DNA of 11,817 bases from assembly GCA_012838395.1 (NCBI GenBank), contig DUPI01000005.1, positions 1-11,817 on the forward strand. Reading direction: 5' to 3'. The DNA is from Mollicutes bacterium. GTDB lineage: Bacteria; Bacillota_I; Bacilli_A; RF39; UBA660. Both the position numbers and the translations under genes were made by a program. Positions 1 through 6,092 of the stretch are shown one piece after another; position 1 is the stretch's first letter; each line of letters begins with the position of its first letter. The notes below the pieces were generated by a model. It searched no databases. It saw only the letters and a program-made list of their open reading frames with translations, and had not been told where the DNA came from.

Positions 1-648
1 GCTGGTCTAATTTCTCTTGGGGCTTCTGCAACTGATTTTCTTGATGGAAAAGTTGCTAGAACTTTAGATGCTTCTTCAACTTTTGGTGCTAAATTAGATG
101 CTGTTGTTGATAAAATTTTTATAACAACAGTAACTATTCCCCTGTTTATTACTAATCCCTATTTAATTATACCAGTTCTTCTTGATATGGCAATTGCTAG
201 TATTAATGGCTATGCTCATGTTTTGGGTATTCAAACAGAAACAAGTATGATTGGTAAAATTAAAACGGTATTTTTAGATTCTTTAATTTGTTCTGTCTTT
301 TTCACAAAATTTAAGGTTATTGATAATATTTCTAAAGCTTTATATTTTTCAACTATTGCCCTTCAACTAAAAACGGCGAAAGATTATTATAAGTCTTATA
401 TTAAGAAAGATCTCAATAATTTAGATGGTAGTACTTTACCTAAAAATGAAGAACCACTTGAATTAGACAATGAAGAAACTAAAACAGTTGAACTTGAAAA
501 AAATAAAAATATTAAGTTAGAGGATTCTAAAAGTTCTGAGTTAGAAAGTTTAATTGAATTAAAAAACGTATTACAAAAAACAAAAGATAATAATGAACAA
601 GTTATTGAGCCTAATAAAATAAAAGTTAAAAAAAATGATATTTTCTAA
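1..648 (+). CDS. CDP-alcohol phosphatidyltransferase, PgsA-like (5' truncated by window)
   Basis: This is an integral membrane enzyme that transfers a phosphatidyl group from CDP-diacylglycerol to an alcohol, most likely glycerol-3-phosphate in phosphatidylglycerol synthesis. Frame 1 is open from the first base. Counting from the first codon, residues 12-37 carry the full family signature: D12xxD15-G16-xx-A19-R20-x8-G29-x3-D33-x3-D37, the metal and CDP site. Hydrophobic segments follow, and a GKIKT segment near residue 86 resembles the one in PgsA. After about residue 130 the protein becomes a Lys/Glu-rich hydrophilic tail of roughly 80 residues, longer than in typical PgsA and probably cytosolic. 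The TAA stop (646-648) lies in the loop of a terminator shared with the convergent HAD gene. The missing N-terminus prevents a firm choice between PgsA and a related synthase. Confidence 0.87.
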   Translation, partial: AGLISLGASATDFLDGKVARTLDASSTFGAKLDAVVDKIFITTVTIPLFITNPYLIIPVLLDMAIASINGYAHVLGIQTETSMIGKIKTVFLDSLICSVFFTKFKVIDNISKALYFSTIALQLKTAKDYYKSYIKKDLNNLDGSTLPKNEEPLELDNEETKTVELEKNKNIKLEDSKSSELESLIELKNVLQKTKDNNEQVIEPNKIKVKKNDIF

Positions 649-661
649 ATATCGTTTTTTT
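628..661. terminator. Bidirectional intrinsic terminator inside both convergent gene ends
   Basis: The arms GATATT (637-642) and AATATC (648-653) pair around a 5-nt loop. They are extended by one U-G pair on the plus-strand RNA, and then by A-run/T-run pairing (A 628-635, T 655-661). Either strand therefore gives a hairpin with a U-tract. The stop codons of both flanking genes lie at or across the loop. Confidence 0.7.
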
Positions 662-1349
662 CTGCTTCTATTAAGTTTATTAATTCTTTAACTGAATTAA
701 CAGCAGCTTTGCTGACTTCTATTAATTCCGGTTTACTGTTATCTTTCATATAATAACCATTGTACATTTCATTCATTGAAATATCATTAATGTTATCTCC
801 TACTGTATAAATATTTTGTTTATTTAAGTTTAATTTTTCTTTTAAATATTTAATAGCATTGCCCTTGTTAGCTTTTTTATTAACAATATTAATCCAATTA
901 TGACTTAGATACCCTTGAATATTACTATATTTTTCCATTAATTTATCAAGGGTTTCTTGGGCTTGTTTTGGATTGATATATCTAGCATTAATGACATTAT
1001 TATTAACTGTTTTATGAGTTAAATGATTGATACCGTCATCAATATAAGTTACTGTAATATTAGGATCATTTTTTAATTCTAAAACTAAATCATCGATTAT
1101 TTCTTCTTCTATATCGAGGCGATAAAGAATGTTTAAATTTTTATCAAAAATTATTCCACCATCATTACAAATTAAATAATCATAATTAAGGTTTTTACTT
1201 TCAATTTCTGGTTTTAATAATCCGAGGTTGCGCCCAGTAGCTATAATAAATATATTTCCTTTATTGACAAATTCATTTATTTTTTTTATATTTTCATCAT
1301 AATCCTCGGTAAATAATGTATTATCAAAATCACTTGCAAGTACTTTCAT
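645..1349 (-). CDS. Cof-type HAD-IIB family phosphatase
   Basis: This is a predicted cytosolic phosphatase of the haloacid dehalogenase superfamily, Cof/YidA branch, of 234 residues, a little shorter than the usual 260-290. Motif I is DFDNTL at residues 7-12, with the nucleophile D7 and the acid/base D9. Motif II is the T of ATGR (residues 37-40), motif III is probably K162, and motif IV is GDNIND at 184-189, which binds magnesium. The IIB cap lies between about residues 75 and 160. Substrates in this family are usually sugar phosphates, nucleotides or flavin phosphates and cannot be predicted here. The start has a good Shine-Dalgarno site, AAAGGAGA (1358-1365), 8 nt upstream. The PIG-L gene ends 34 bp upstream on the same strand, so the two may be co-transcribed. 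The TAG stop overlaps the end of the convergent phosphatidyltransferase gene by 4 bp. Confidence 0.9.
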   Translation of the reverse strand: MKVLASDFDNTLFTEDYDENIKKINEFVNKGNIFIIATGRNLGLLKPEIESKNLNYDYLICNDGGIIFDKNLNILYRLDIEEEIIDDLVLELKNDPNITVTYIDDGINHLTHKTVNNNVINARYINPKQAQETLDKLMEKYSNIQGYLSHNWINIVNKKANKGNAIKYLKEKLNLNKQNIYTVGDNINDISMNEMYNGYYMKDNSKPELIEVSKAAVNSVKELINLIEAEKNDI

Positions 1350-1383
1350 CTATTTGGTCTCCTTTACTACTTTTATATATTCT

Positions 1384-2076
1384 TCAATTTTCACTATTCC
1401 AATCACTGGCTTTGTTCCAATTTTCATATTCAAACATATGAGAAAAAGTTTTTTTAATAAAACTTTGACTCTTATACACTTCAATCATTTTGTTTATTTT
1501 AATATCTAAATATTGGGGTTCAACTTTAGTTAAATTATTTTTTATTACTTTCATTTTACTTGGTTTATAATACTTCCCAAAGTAATATAATTTATCTTTG
1601 TTTTTTAAAATGTTAGTAACTATTTTACTAGTCATTTTATGATGCTCGTGCCCATACTCTCCATCGGGATTATGAGTGATGATTAAATCCCAATCTTTAT
1701 AATTAATAATTTTTCTAAGAGCATCGCAGATTTGAAAATAATAATCTCTCCAATCATCACGTTTATTATTCTTTTTATCAGGATATCCAAGCATTAAATA
1801 CTTATTATTAGATAACTTCATGACCTTTTCAAACTCATTAACTCGTGTTTTTTGACTTCCGCAAGTTATACAAACTACTAAATAATTATCTTTTAACAAT
1901 TCAGCCCCACCCCATATAGTTTCATCATCGGGATGGGCCACAATCATTAACTTATGGGTATCTTCTAATTTCAAATTTTCAATACTCTTATTTGTTTTTT
2001 TTAATAGTTTTTTAATGACTGTAATTACTACTCCAATTGTTATTAATAATAACAAGGCTTTTAATTGGGGATTCAT
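1384..2076 (-). CDS. Membrane-anchored PIG-L (LmbE-like) family deacetylase
   Basis: This is a zinc-dependent N-acetyl-sugar deacetylase of the PIG-L/LmbE fold. The metal motif AHPDDE is at residues 47-52, giving likely ligands H48 and D51. The second part, GHEHH, is at residues 142-146, where H143 and H146 match the HxxH of MshB-type enzymes. An N-terminal membrane segment (about residues 5-23), followed by a lysine-rich stretch, suggests a single-pass anchor; the side on which the catalytic domain lies cannot be decided from sequence. BshB (bacillithiol) and MshB lack such an anchor, so a role on a lipid- or wall-linked glycan is as likely as thiol synthesis. The start has the site AGGTGAT (2079-2085). 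The stop is TGA, one of two in the window, which supports the standard code. Confidence 0.85.
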   Translation of the reverse strand: MNPQLKALLLLITIGVVITVIKKLLKKTNKSIENLKLEDTHKLMIVAHPDDETIWGGAELLKDNYLVVCITCGSQKTRVNEFEKVMKLSNNKYLMLGYPDKKNNKRDDWRDYYFQICDALRKIINYKDWDLIITHNPDGEYGHEHHKMTSKIVTNILKNKDKLYYFGKYYKPSKMKVIKNNLTKVEPQYLDIKINKMIEVYKSQSFIKKTFSHMFEYENWNKASDWNSEN

Positions 2077-2095
2077 ATATCACCTACTATAATTA

Positions 2096-2124
2096 ATTAT
2101 ACACGAGTAGAGATTATAAAACAA
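2096..2124 (-). promoter_or_regulatory. Sigma-A-type promoter of the PIG-L gene
   Basis: On the minus strand there is a perfect -10 box TATAAT (2101-2096), a 17-nt spacer and a -35 box TTGTTT (2124-2119), which keeps the TTG core. It sits just downstream of the small-peptide terminator and 19 nt from the start codon. This implies a leader of about 12 nt. Confidence 0.6.
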
Positions 2125-2126
2125 TT

Positions 2127-2150
2127 AAAAATCCCCAAATGGGGATTTTT
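2127..2150. terminator. Strong intrinsic terminator after the 50-residue peptide gene
   Basis: A perfect 10-bp stem AAAAATCCCC / GGGGATTTTT (2127-2136 and 2141-2150) encloses a 4-nt loop, with A/T tracts making it workable on both strands. It begins 2 nt after the minus-strand stop codon at 2152-2154. It separates the peptide gene from the PIG-L promoter. Confidence 0.85.
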
Positions 2151-2151
2151 G

Positions 2152-2304
2152 TTACATCATATTTCCTAGCTGATTTTCTGATTTTTTCATTGTTTTATCA
2201 ATGACTTTCTCTACTTGGTTTCTTATTGGTTTGTTGTATTTTTGATATGCCAAAACAGCTCCCGCACCTAAAGCCATAAGTGCTAGGTTTTTACTCATTT
2301 TCAT
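2152..2304 (-). CDS. Small membrane peptide, 50 residues, unknown function
   Basis: This short gene reads MKMSKNLALM at its start and ends NQLGNMM. The N-terminal half (about residues 5-20) is a hydrophobic, Ala/Gly/Leu-rich membrane helix. The second half is basic and amphipathic, with many Lys and Asn. I do not recognise the family; the plan (short N-terminal helix, then charged helix) resembles small YtxH-like proteins, but that is only a resemblance. The support for a real gene is a near-perfect Shine-Dalgarno site GAGGGTGAT (2308-2316) 3 nt from the ATG, an intact frame, and a strong terminator starting 2 nt past the TAA stop. It lies alone between recD2 and the PIG-L gene. I see no clear promoter; it may be read from upstream through recD2. 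Confidence 0.72.
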   Translation of the reverse strand: MKMSKNLALMALGAGAVLAYQKYNKPIRNQVEKVIDKTMKKSENQLGNMM

Positions 2305-2335
2305 TATATCACCCTCTTAGCTAAAAAATATGGTT

Positions 2336-2352
2336 TGTATGATTAACATACA
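2336..2352. repeat. Short inverted repeat between recD2 and the small peptide gene
   Basis: TGTATG (2336-2341) and CATACA (2347-2352) are perfect 6-bp inverted arms around ATTAA. This could be an operator for the peptide gene, or a weak terminator for recD2; on the minus strand a run of six T follows about 9 nt after the hairpin. Confidence 0.35.
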
Positions 2353-2372
2353 TTTATAGTGTCTATCTTTTT

Positions 2373-4583
2373 CTATAAATTATGCACAAATTTATTTTTT
2401 AAATTACTTTTACGATTATATTCATTAGGATTTTTTATAGCAAAAGCAAATGCATTAGGATCACCAACTAAATATAATTTGTTTTTAGCTCTCGTAATAC
2501 CTGTGTAAATAAGTTTGCGGTAGAGCATTCTTTGATAGTGTTGACACATTGGAATAATAACAGTTGAAAATTCACTACCTTGAGCTTTATGAATGGAAAT
2601 AGCAAAAGCATGTCTAATTTGATTAAAGTTTTGAGGTATATATTTTACAACATTACCATCATATTCAACGTATATTTCTGTTTTACCACTTTCACTAAGT
2701 GGTGAATTAATTATATCAATGATTATTCCAATGTCACCATTATAAATAAATTCATCAGGAACATTAACTAATTGAATGACCTTATCACTAACTCTAAAAG
2801 TTATATTACCATAGGCATATTCTTTTTTGTTTTTACTAGGTGGATTAATTATTTTTTGTAATTCTTTATTTATATTATCAATACCATTAATGCCACGGTA
2901 CATTGGTGCCATTATTTGAAAATCAGTGTAATTGTAACCTTCACTTATTAAGGAATTGACTAAAGTTTTTAAATTATTAATAACTTCATTAGAGTAACAC
3001 TCAATAAAGTGATAATCACTATGTTCGATAAAAGCTGTATTAAGTAATTCACCATCTTTTATTTCACTAGCAAGTATCGGAATATACGAGTCTTCACTTT
3101 GACGGTATAACACATCTAATTTAGTTGTTTCTATTTTTTCACATTCAACTAAATCTTTTAATATTTGACCCGGTGATACGCTTGGTAATTGATGGTAATC
3201 TCCTACTAGTACTAGTTTAATGTTTTTAGTTAATCCTTTTAAAAGATTATCTAAAAGCATAATATCAACCATGCTTGTTTCATCAACAATAATTAATTTA
3301 CTTTGATCTTGATTATATTCATTAACAGCGAATTCATCGGTATCTTTATTCCATTTTAAAAAACGGTGTATCGTCATAGCTGGTAAATTAGTGGCTTCAC
3401 TCATCTTTTTACTAGCTCGACCAGTTGGAGCTAGGAGTGCTAAGGTATCAAGTAATTCTGTTTCATTAAGTTTATTAAGTTCTTTATACAATTCGACAAT
3501 TGCTTTAATAATAGTTGTTTTACCAGTACCAGGTCCACCAGTAATAATTGATACATTATTTTCTAAAGCTTTAATAATCGCTGTTTTTTGTAGCTCATTA
3601 TATTCGATATTATGATTTTTCTCTAATTGCTCTATTTTTTTTAAAATTTGTTTATATTTATCACTCGGTTTTACAGTTAAATATTTCATTGTTTCAAGAA
3701 TATTTTCTTCAGCTTCATATAAATCAAATAAATAATACTTATCATTATCAATTTTGATTTTAAGTTCTAGTTCTAAATCTTGAAAATACTGGTTTAATGT
3801 TTCATCAGGAATTTCAATATTTAAAAATTTTTCTAGTTCACCTTTAAGTAAATTATACTCTAAATAAGAATCACCAGTATTAAAGGTAATAGTTTCAATC
3901 AAGTAAACAATAGCGGCTTTAATTCTATTTTCGTCCGTAGGACTAACATTAAATCTCCTCGCTAATTGATCAACTTTTAAAAATGAAATAGTTTTAACGT
4001 CATCTATAATACAATATATATTATGGTCTAAATAATTTAAAGTATTAGTACCATAAACATTATAAATACTTAAAGCATCTTTCATAGAAAAACCCATATC
4101 ACAAAGCGCCACTATAATTTTATGACTTTCTTCATAGTCAATTAGATTAACATAAATCATATTCGCTAATTTTTTTGATAATTTGGGAACTTGATTTAAA
4201 CTACTAGCATCAGTAATGATTATATCAATAGCATTTTCTCCTAAGGTATCAACAATTGAAGTAGCTAAAACAGGGCCAACACCAGGAAAAAGATCACTTG
4301 ATAAAAAGTCAATTAATCCATCTTTACTTTCTGGTTTTACCCTTTCATATTTTACAACATTAAATTGCTTTCCATATTTAACATGATCAACTTCATATCC
4401 ATAAAATAAATAAGGATCCCCTTCTGTTAAATCGTGAAAATAACCAGTAAAAGTAATTGTTTTATTTATTTGATCTTCATAATTATCTATATTTGTTTCT
4501 TTTATTTTAAATAAGCCAATAACATATCCTGAGTCTCCTTTAAATATGTTTCTAGAATATGTTCCTTTGATATATGGTTTCAT
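2373..4583 (-). CDS. recD2: RecD2-family ATP-dependent DNA helicase
   Basis: This is a superfamily 1B 5'-3' DNA helicase of the RecD2/YrrC type, which works without RecBC in DNA repair and replication-fork maintenance. Numbering is for the 736-residue product. An N-terminal OB-like region (about 1-80) is followed by helix-hairpin-helix DNA-binding segments (FPGVGPVLAT, 99-108). The helicase core has Walker A GGPGTGKTT (349-357), motif Ia APTGRA (385-390), Walker B DETS (434-437), motif III VGDYHQLP (460-467), motif IV LYRQ (492-495), NGD (615-617), HKAQGSEF (665-672) and motif VI YTGITRA (693-699). All motifs are intact. I chose the ATG at 4583, not the in-frame ATG at 4601, because AGGTGAT (4587-4593) is well placed for it, while the upstream one has no ribosome site and lies on a -10 element. 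It is slightly shorter than the roughly 800 residues of Bacillus YrrC. Confidence 0.93.
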   Translation of the reverse strand: MKPYIKGTYSRNIFKGDSGYVIGLFKIKETNIDNYEDQINKTITFTGYFHDLTEGDPYLFYGYEVDHVKYGKQFNVVKYERVKPESKDGLIDFLSSDLFPGVGPVLATSIVDTLGENAIDIIITDASSLNQVPKLSKKLANMIYVNLIDYEESHKIIVALCDMGFSMKDALSIYNVYGTNTLNYLDHNIYCIIDDVKTISFLKVDQLARRFNVSPTDENRIKAAIVYLIETITFNTGDSYLEYNLLKGELEKFLNIEIPDETLNQYFQDLELELKIKIDNDKYYLFDLYEAEENILETMKYLTVKPSDKYKQILKKIEQLEKNHNIEYNELQKTAIIKALENNVSIITGGPGTGKTTIIKAIVELYKELNKLNETELLDTLALLAPTGRASKKMSEATNLPAMTIHRFLKWNKDTDEFAVNEYNQDQSKLIIVDETSMVDIMLLDNLLKGLTKNIKLVLVGDYHQLPSVSPGQILKDLVECEKIETTKLDVLYRQSEDSYIPILASEIKDGELLNTAFIEHSDYHFIECYSNEVINNLKTLVNSLISEGYNYTDFQIMAPMYRGINGIDNINKELQKIINPPSKNKKEYAYGNITFRVSDKVIQLVNVPDEFIYNGDIGIIIDIINSPLSESGKTEIYVEYDGNVVKYIPQNFNQIRHAFAISIHKAQGSEFSTVIIPMCQHYQRMLYRKLIYTGITRAKNKLYLVGDPNAFAFAIKNPNEYNRKSNLKNKFVHNL

Positions 4584-4599
4584 TAAATCACCTATTAAC

Positions 4600-4608
4600 A
4601 TTTTATCA
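4600..4608 (-). promoter_or_regulatory. Extended -10 element, putative recD2 promoter
   Basis: On the minus strand TGATAAAAT (4608-4600) fits an extended -10 (TGN plus TAAAAT). No convincing -35 is seen. Transcription would start near 4593, at the edge of the recD2 ribosome site, so the ATG at 4601 would not be in the mRNA. Confidence 0.4.
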
Positions 4609-4609
4609 T

Positions 4610-4646
4610 AAAAAAAAGCATTTCACTAGGAATACTAAAGAAATCT
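4610..4646 (-). terminator. Putative terminator of the Nudix gene
   Basis: On the minus strand AGATTTC (4646-4640) pairs with GAAAT-G-CT (4624-4617), with one bulged G. A run of T follows (complement of A 4610-4617). The stem is weak but the U-tract is long, and it starts 5 nt past the Nudix stop codon. Confidence 0.5.
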
Positions 4647-4650
4647 TAAA

Positions 4651-5081
4651 TTAAGAAACTAACAAATCTTCATCCTCCTCATTGTAAGCTTTCATAATCA
4701 TAGTAGGTGCTGAAATATCAATTTTCTCTAAGTCATCAATTAATACTTTTCTAATTTCATAATAATTAGCTTCAGTGCATCTTTCTAATTCTTCACCACC
4801 TAAAGTTGGAGATCCGGATATAATTTCACAAGAAAAATAATGTTCAATCTTATCATTTGTTTCAATTTTTCCTAAATATTTTTTTATTTTAGCAGCAACT
4901 GAAAATTCTTCTTTAATTTCTCGAATTACATTTTCTTCCAATGTTTCATTTGCCTCTTTGCCGCCACCTGGAAGAACATAATATTCTTTAATAGAACCAT
5001 CATCTTTTATTTTTTTCTAAATATTGTATATAGACTATTTCCTTCAATGATTATCGCTCTAGAACTAATTCTTTTTAGCAT
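4651..5081 (-). pseudogene. Nudix hydrolase gene with -1 frameshift in an A7 tract
   Basis: Nudix enzymes hydrolyse nucleoside diphosphate derivatives (NDP-X). The ATG at 5081, with ribosome site AAAGGAGAT (5091-5099), opens a frame that stops at TAA (5007-5009) after 24 codons. Adding one A to the seven-A run (complement of T 5010-5016) joins it to the downstream frame, giving a normal 143-residue protein. The reconstructed Nudix box is G40-x5-E46-x7-R54-E55-I-K-E58-E59-F-S-V62; all catalytic glutamates are kept, and the usual glycine near its end is Ser61. The downstream frame has no AUG start of its own with a ribosome site; a TTG at 4941 would begin inside the Nudix box. The rest of the frame is clean, so this is a very recent mutation, a sequencing or assembly error at a homopolymer, or a gene read by slippage on the A-run. 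Confidence 0.82.
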
Positions 5082-5105
5082 ACTTGTTACATCTCCTTTA
5101 ATAAA

Positions 5106-5111
5106 ATTATA
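5106..5111 (-). promoter_or_regulatory. -10 box of the Nudix gene
   Basis: A perfect TATAAT on the minus strand lies 24 nt from the ATG at 5081. The -35 position (around 5129-5134, GTCTTA) is poor. Activation through the adjacent palindromes is possible but unproven. Confidence 0.4.
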
Positions 5112-5130
5112 TAGTTATTATTAAATTTTA

Positions 5131-5146
5131 AGACTTAATTCAGTCT
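5131..5146. promoter_or_regulatory. 16-bp palindrome upstream of the Nudix gene, possible operator
   Basis: AGACTTAATTCAGTCT is palindromic except for one symmetric mismatch pair. It covers the -35 region belonging to the TATAAT at 5106-5111, where a regulator would control access. No regulator gene is adjacent. Confidence 0.35.
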
Positions 5147-5174
5147 CACCTATTTTTCAATAATACAAACTATA

Positions 5175-5213
5175 TTATTTGTCAAAATATTTTAGATACT
5201 TTATGACAAATAA
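5175..5213. repeat. Perfect 10-bp inverted repeat in the Nudix upstream region
   Basis: TTATTTGTCA (5175-5184) and TGACAAATAA (5204-5213) are exact inverted copies separated by 19 bp. One arm contains a consensus TTGACA (minus, 5185-5180), whose partner -10 at 17 bp is a poor TATTGA. It may be a two-site operator or a coincidence of AT-rich sequence; the exact match and GTCA/TGAC cores make it noteworthy. Confidence 0.4.
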
Positions 5214-5230
5214 AGAAAATATCAAAAATA

Positions 5231-5257
5231 AAAATGATTAATTTTTTTAATCATTTT
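5231..5257 (-). terminator. Terminator after the DUF1292-like gene
   Basis: AAAATGATTAA (5231-5241) and TTAATCATTTT (5247-5257) form an 11-bp perfect stem with a 5-nt loop, and the minus strand continues into TATTTTTG. It begins 1 nt past the stop codon at 5259-5261. The stem is AT-rich, so its strength is uncertain. Confidence 0.62.
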
Positions 5258-5258
5258 A

Positions 5259-5504
5259 CTATAAGCTATTGTTTATTTGGTCACCAAATAACTTTAAGAC
5301 ACTATCAAATTCATCACTGTTTTCTAATCCCATTAAACATAACTCATTATTTTCAAACTTTTCAATGCGAACTACAATATCTTCTGGGTTATCAATGTTA
5401 GCAAATAAAATATAGTCTTTGTTATTGTGATTTAATCGACTCATCACTACGTATTCAACTTCATCACCAAGAGTCAACATTTCTCCTACTGCTAAAGGTT
5501 TCAT
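5259..5504 (-). CDS. DUF1292 / UPF0473 (YrzB-like) family protein, tentative
   Basis: This is a small acidic cytosolic protein of 81 residues. Its layout fits DUF1292: an opening VGEMLTLGDEVEYVVM strand region, a KDYILFANID segment matching the family's YVLxY-type strand, and a closing helix with ENSDEFDSVLKLF, comparable to the family's WExIxxxL end. DUF1292 proteins are usually 85-100 residues and have no established biochemical function. The start codon overlaps the TAA stop of the gene upstream by one base (TAATG). Its ribosome site AAAGGAGG is formed by the last codons of that gene, so the two are translationally coupled. In Bacillus subtilis yrzB lies some genes away from recD2 (yrrC), and the recD2 gene here is also close, which mildly supports the family call. 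Confidence 0.62.
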   Translation of the reverse strand: MKPLAVGEMLTLGDEVEYVVMSRLNHNNKDYILFANIDNPEDIVVRIEKFENNELCLMGLENSDEFDSVLKLFGDQINNSL

Positions 5505-5995
5505 TATTTTCCTCCTTTAGATTTAGTTTCAGGATTTATAACTTTCTTTTTTTGAGCATTATACCAGTCTCTTTGATTTTTATACCCTTCTTGTTGAGCA
5601 TAATCATCCCATGACTCATAACCACGATATTGAAGTATGCTTAGAGCATCTTCGCTACCCATATAAATTGATAAATCAAATGGGTCAATTCCATCAAGAA
5701 GTTCATAGCGATAGTCCCATTCTCCGTCCGCAGGAACAGGTTTATATCCTTTATCTACCATTTGGTCATAAACTTCTAAACTAATGTCTACTTTTTCATG
5801 ATGAAATTTTATATTATCCTTTACATAACCAAAAGTAGCAATTGCTAGTGCCACAGAAACAGTTATAGCTATTACATTCTTTTTAAATTCTTTAAATCTT
5901 TCAGCATTCACAACATAATTTTGAGATCCTATTCTAATTACTTTTTTATTAGTACTTTTATTTAATGATTTTCGATAATTCATTTCATTATCCAT
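5504..5995 (-). CDS. Single-pass membrane protein of unknown function
   Basis: This is a 163-residue protein that I cannot assign to a family. Residues 1-39 are basic and hydrophilic, residues 40-57 (VIAITVSVALAIATFGYV) form one membrane helix, and residues 60-163 form a soluble domain that lies outside if the positive-inside rule holds. Two similar segments near the end, GYESWDDYAQQ (125-135) and GYKNQRDWYNA (137-147), look like a tandem repeat of an aromatic, GYxxxxDY/W-type motif. The start at 5995 is supported by the site AGAGGGAT, 3-4 nt upstream, and by the promoter at 6016-6044. The last codons, KGGK, double as the ribosome site of the next gene, so the two products are probably made in a fixed ratio. 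No enzymatic motif is visible. Confidence 0.8.
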   Translation of the reverse strand: MDNEMNYRKSLNKSTNKKVIRIGSQNYVVNAERFKEFKKNVIAITVSVALAIATFGYVKDNIKFHHEKVDISLEVYDQMVDKGYKPVPADGEWDYRYELLDGIDPFDLSIYMGSEDALSILQYRGYESWDDYAQQEGYKNQRDWYNAQKKKVINPETKSKGGK

Positions 5996-6015
5996 AATAT
6001 CCCTCTTTCTAAAAC

Positions 6016-6044
6016 AATATACTATTTATTAATATAGTTGTCAA
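6016..6044 (-). promoter_or_regulatory. Consensus sigma-A promoter of the membrane protein - DUF1292 pair
   Basis: The -35 is a perfect TTGACA (6044-6039), the spacer is exactly 17 nt, and the -10 is TATATT (6021-6016, five of six). This is the best promoter in the window. Transcription should begin near 6009, giving a leader of about 14 nt. Confidence 0.8.
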
Positions 6045-6059
6045 GTTTTACTGTCAAGT
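6039..6059. repeat. Direct repeat TGTCAAGT x2, 13-bp period, over the -35 box
   Basis: TGTCAAGT occurs at 6039-6046 and again at 6052-6059. The first copy contains the complement of the -35 TTGACA; the second lies just upstream of the promoter. It could be a tandem binding site for a regulator, or a chance duplicate of the -35 box. Confidence 0.4.
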
Positions 6060-6092
6060 CGAAACGTAAACTATAAAGGTTTACAACCTAAA

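Noticed and set aside
1384..1386. TGA read as tryptophan (Mycoplasma/Spiroplasma code)
   Set aside because: The PIG-L gene and rsmE both end naturally at TGA, while tryptophan is written TGG throughout.
4939..4941. TTG at 4941 as the start of the Nudix gene
   Set aside because: It would begin inside the Nudix box, removing its first conserved residues, and has no ribosome site; the real start is the ATG at 5081.
6066..6084. Hairpin GTAAAC / GTTTAC after the prepilin gene
   Set aside because: Only 6 bp with a 7-nt loop and no U-tract on the minus strand; too weak to call a terminator.
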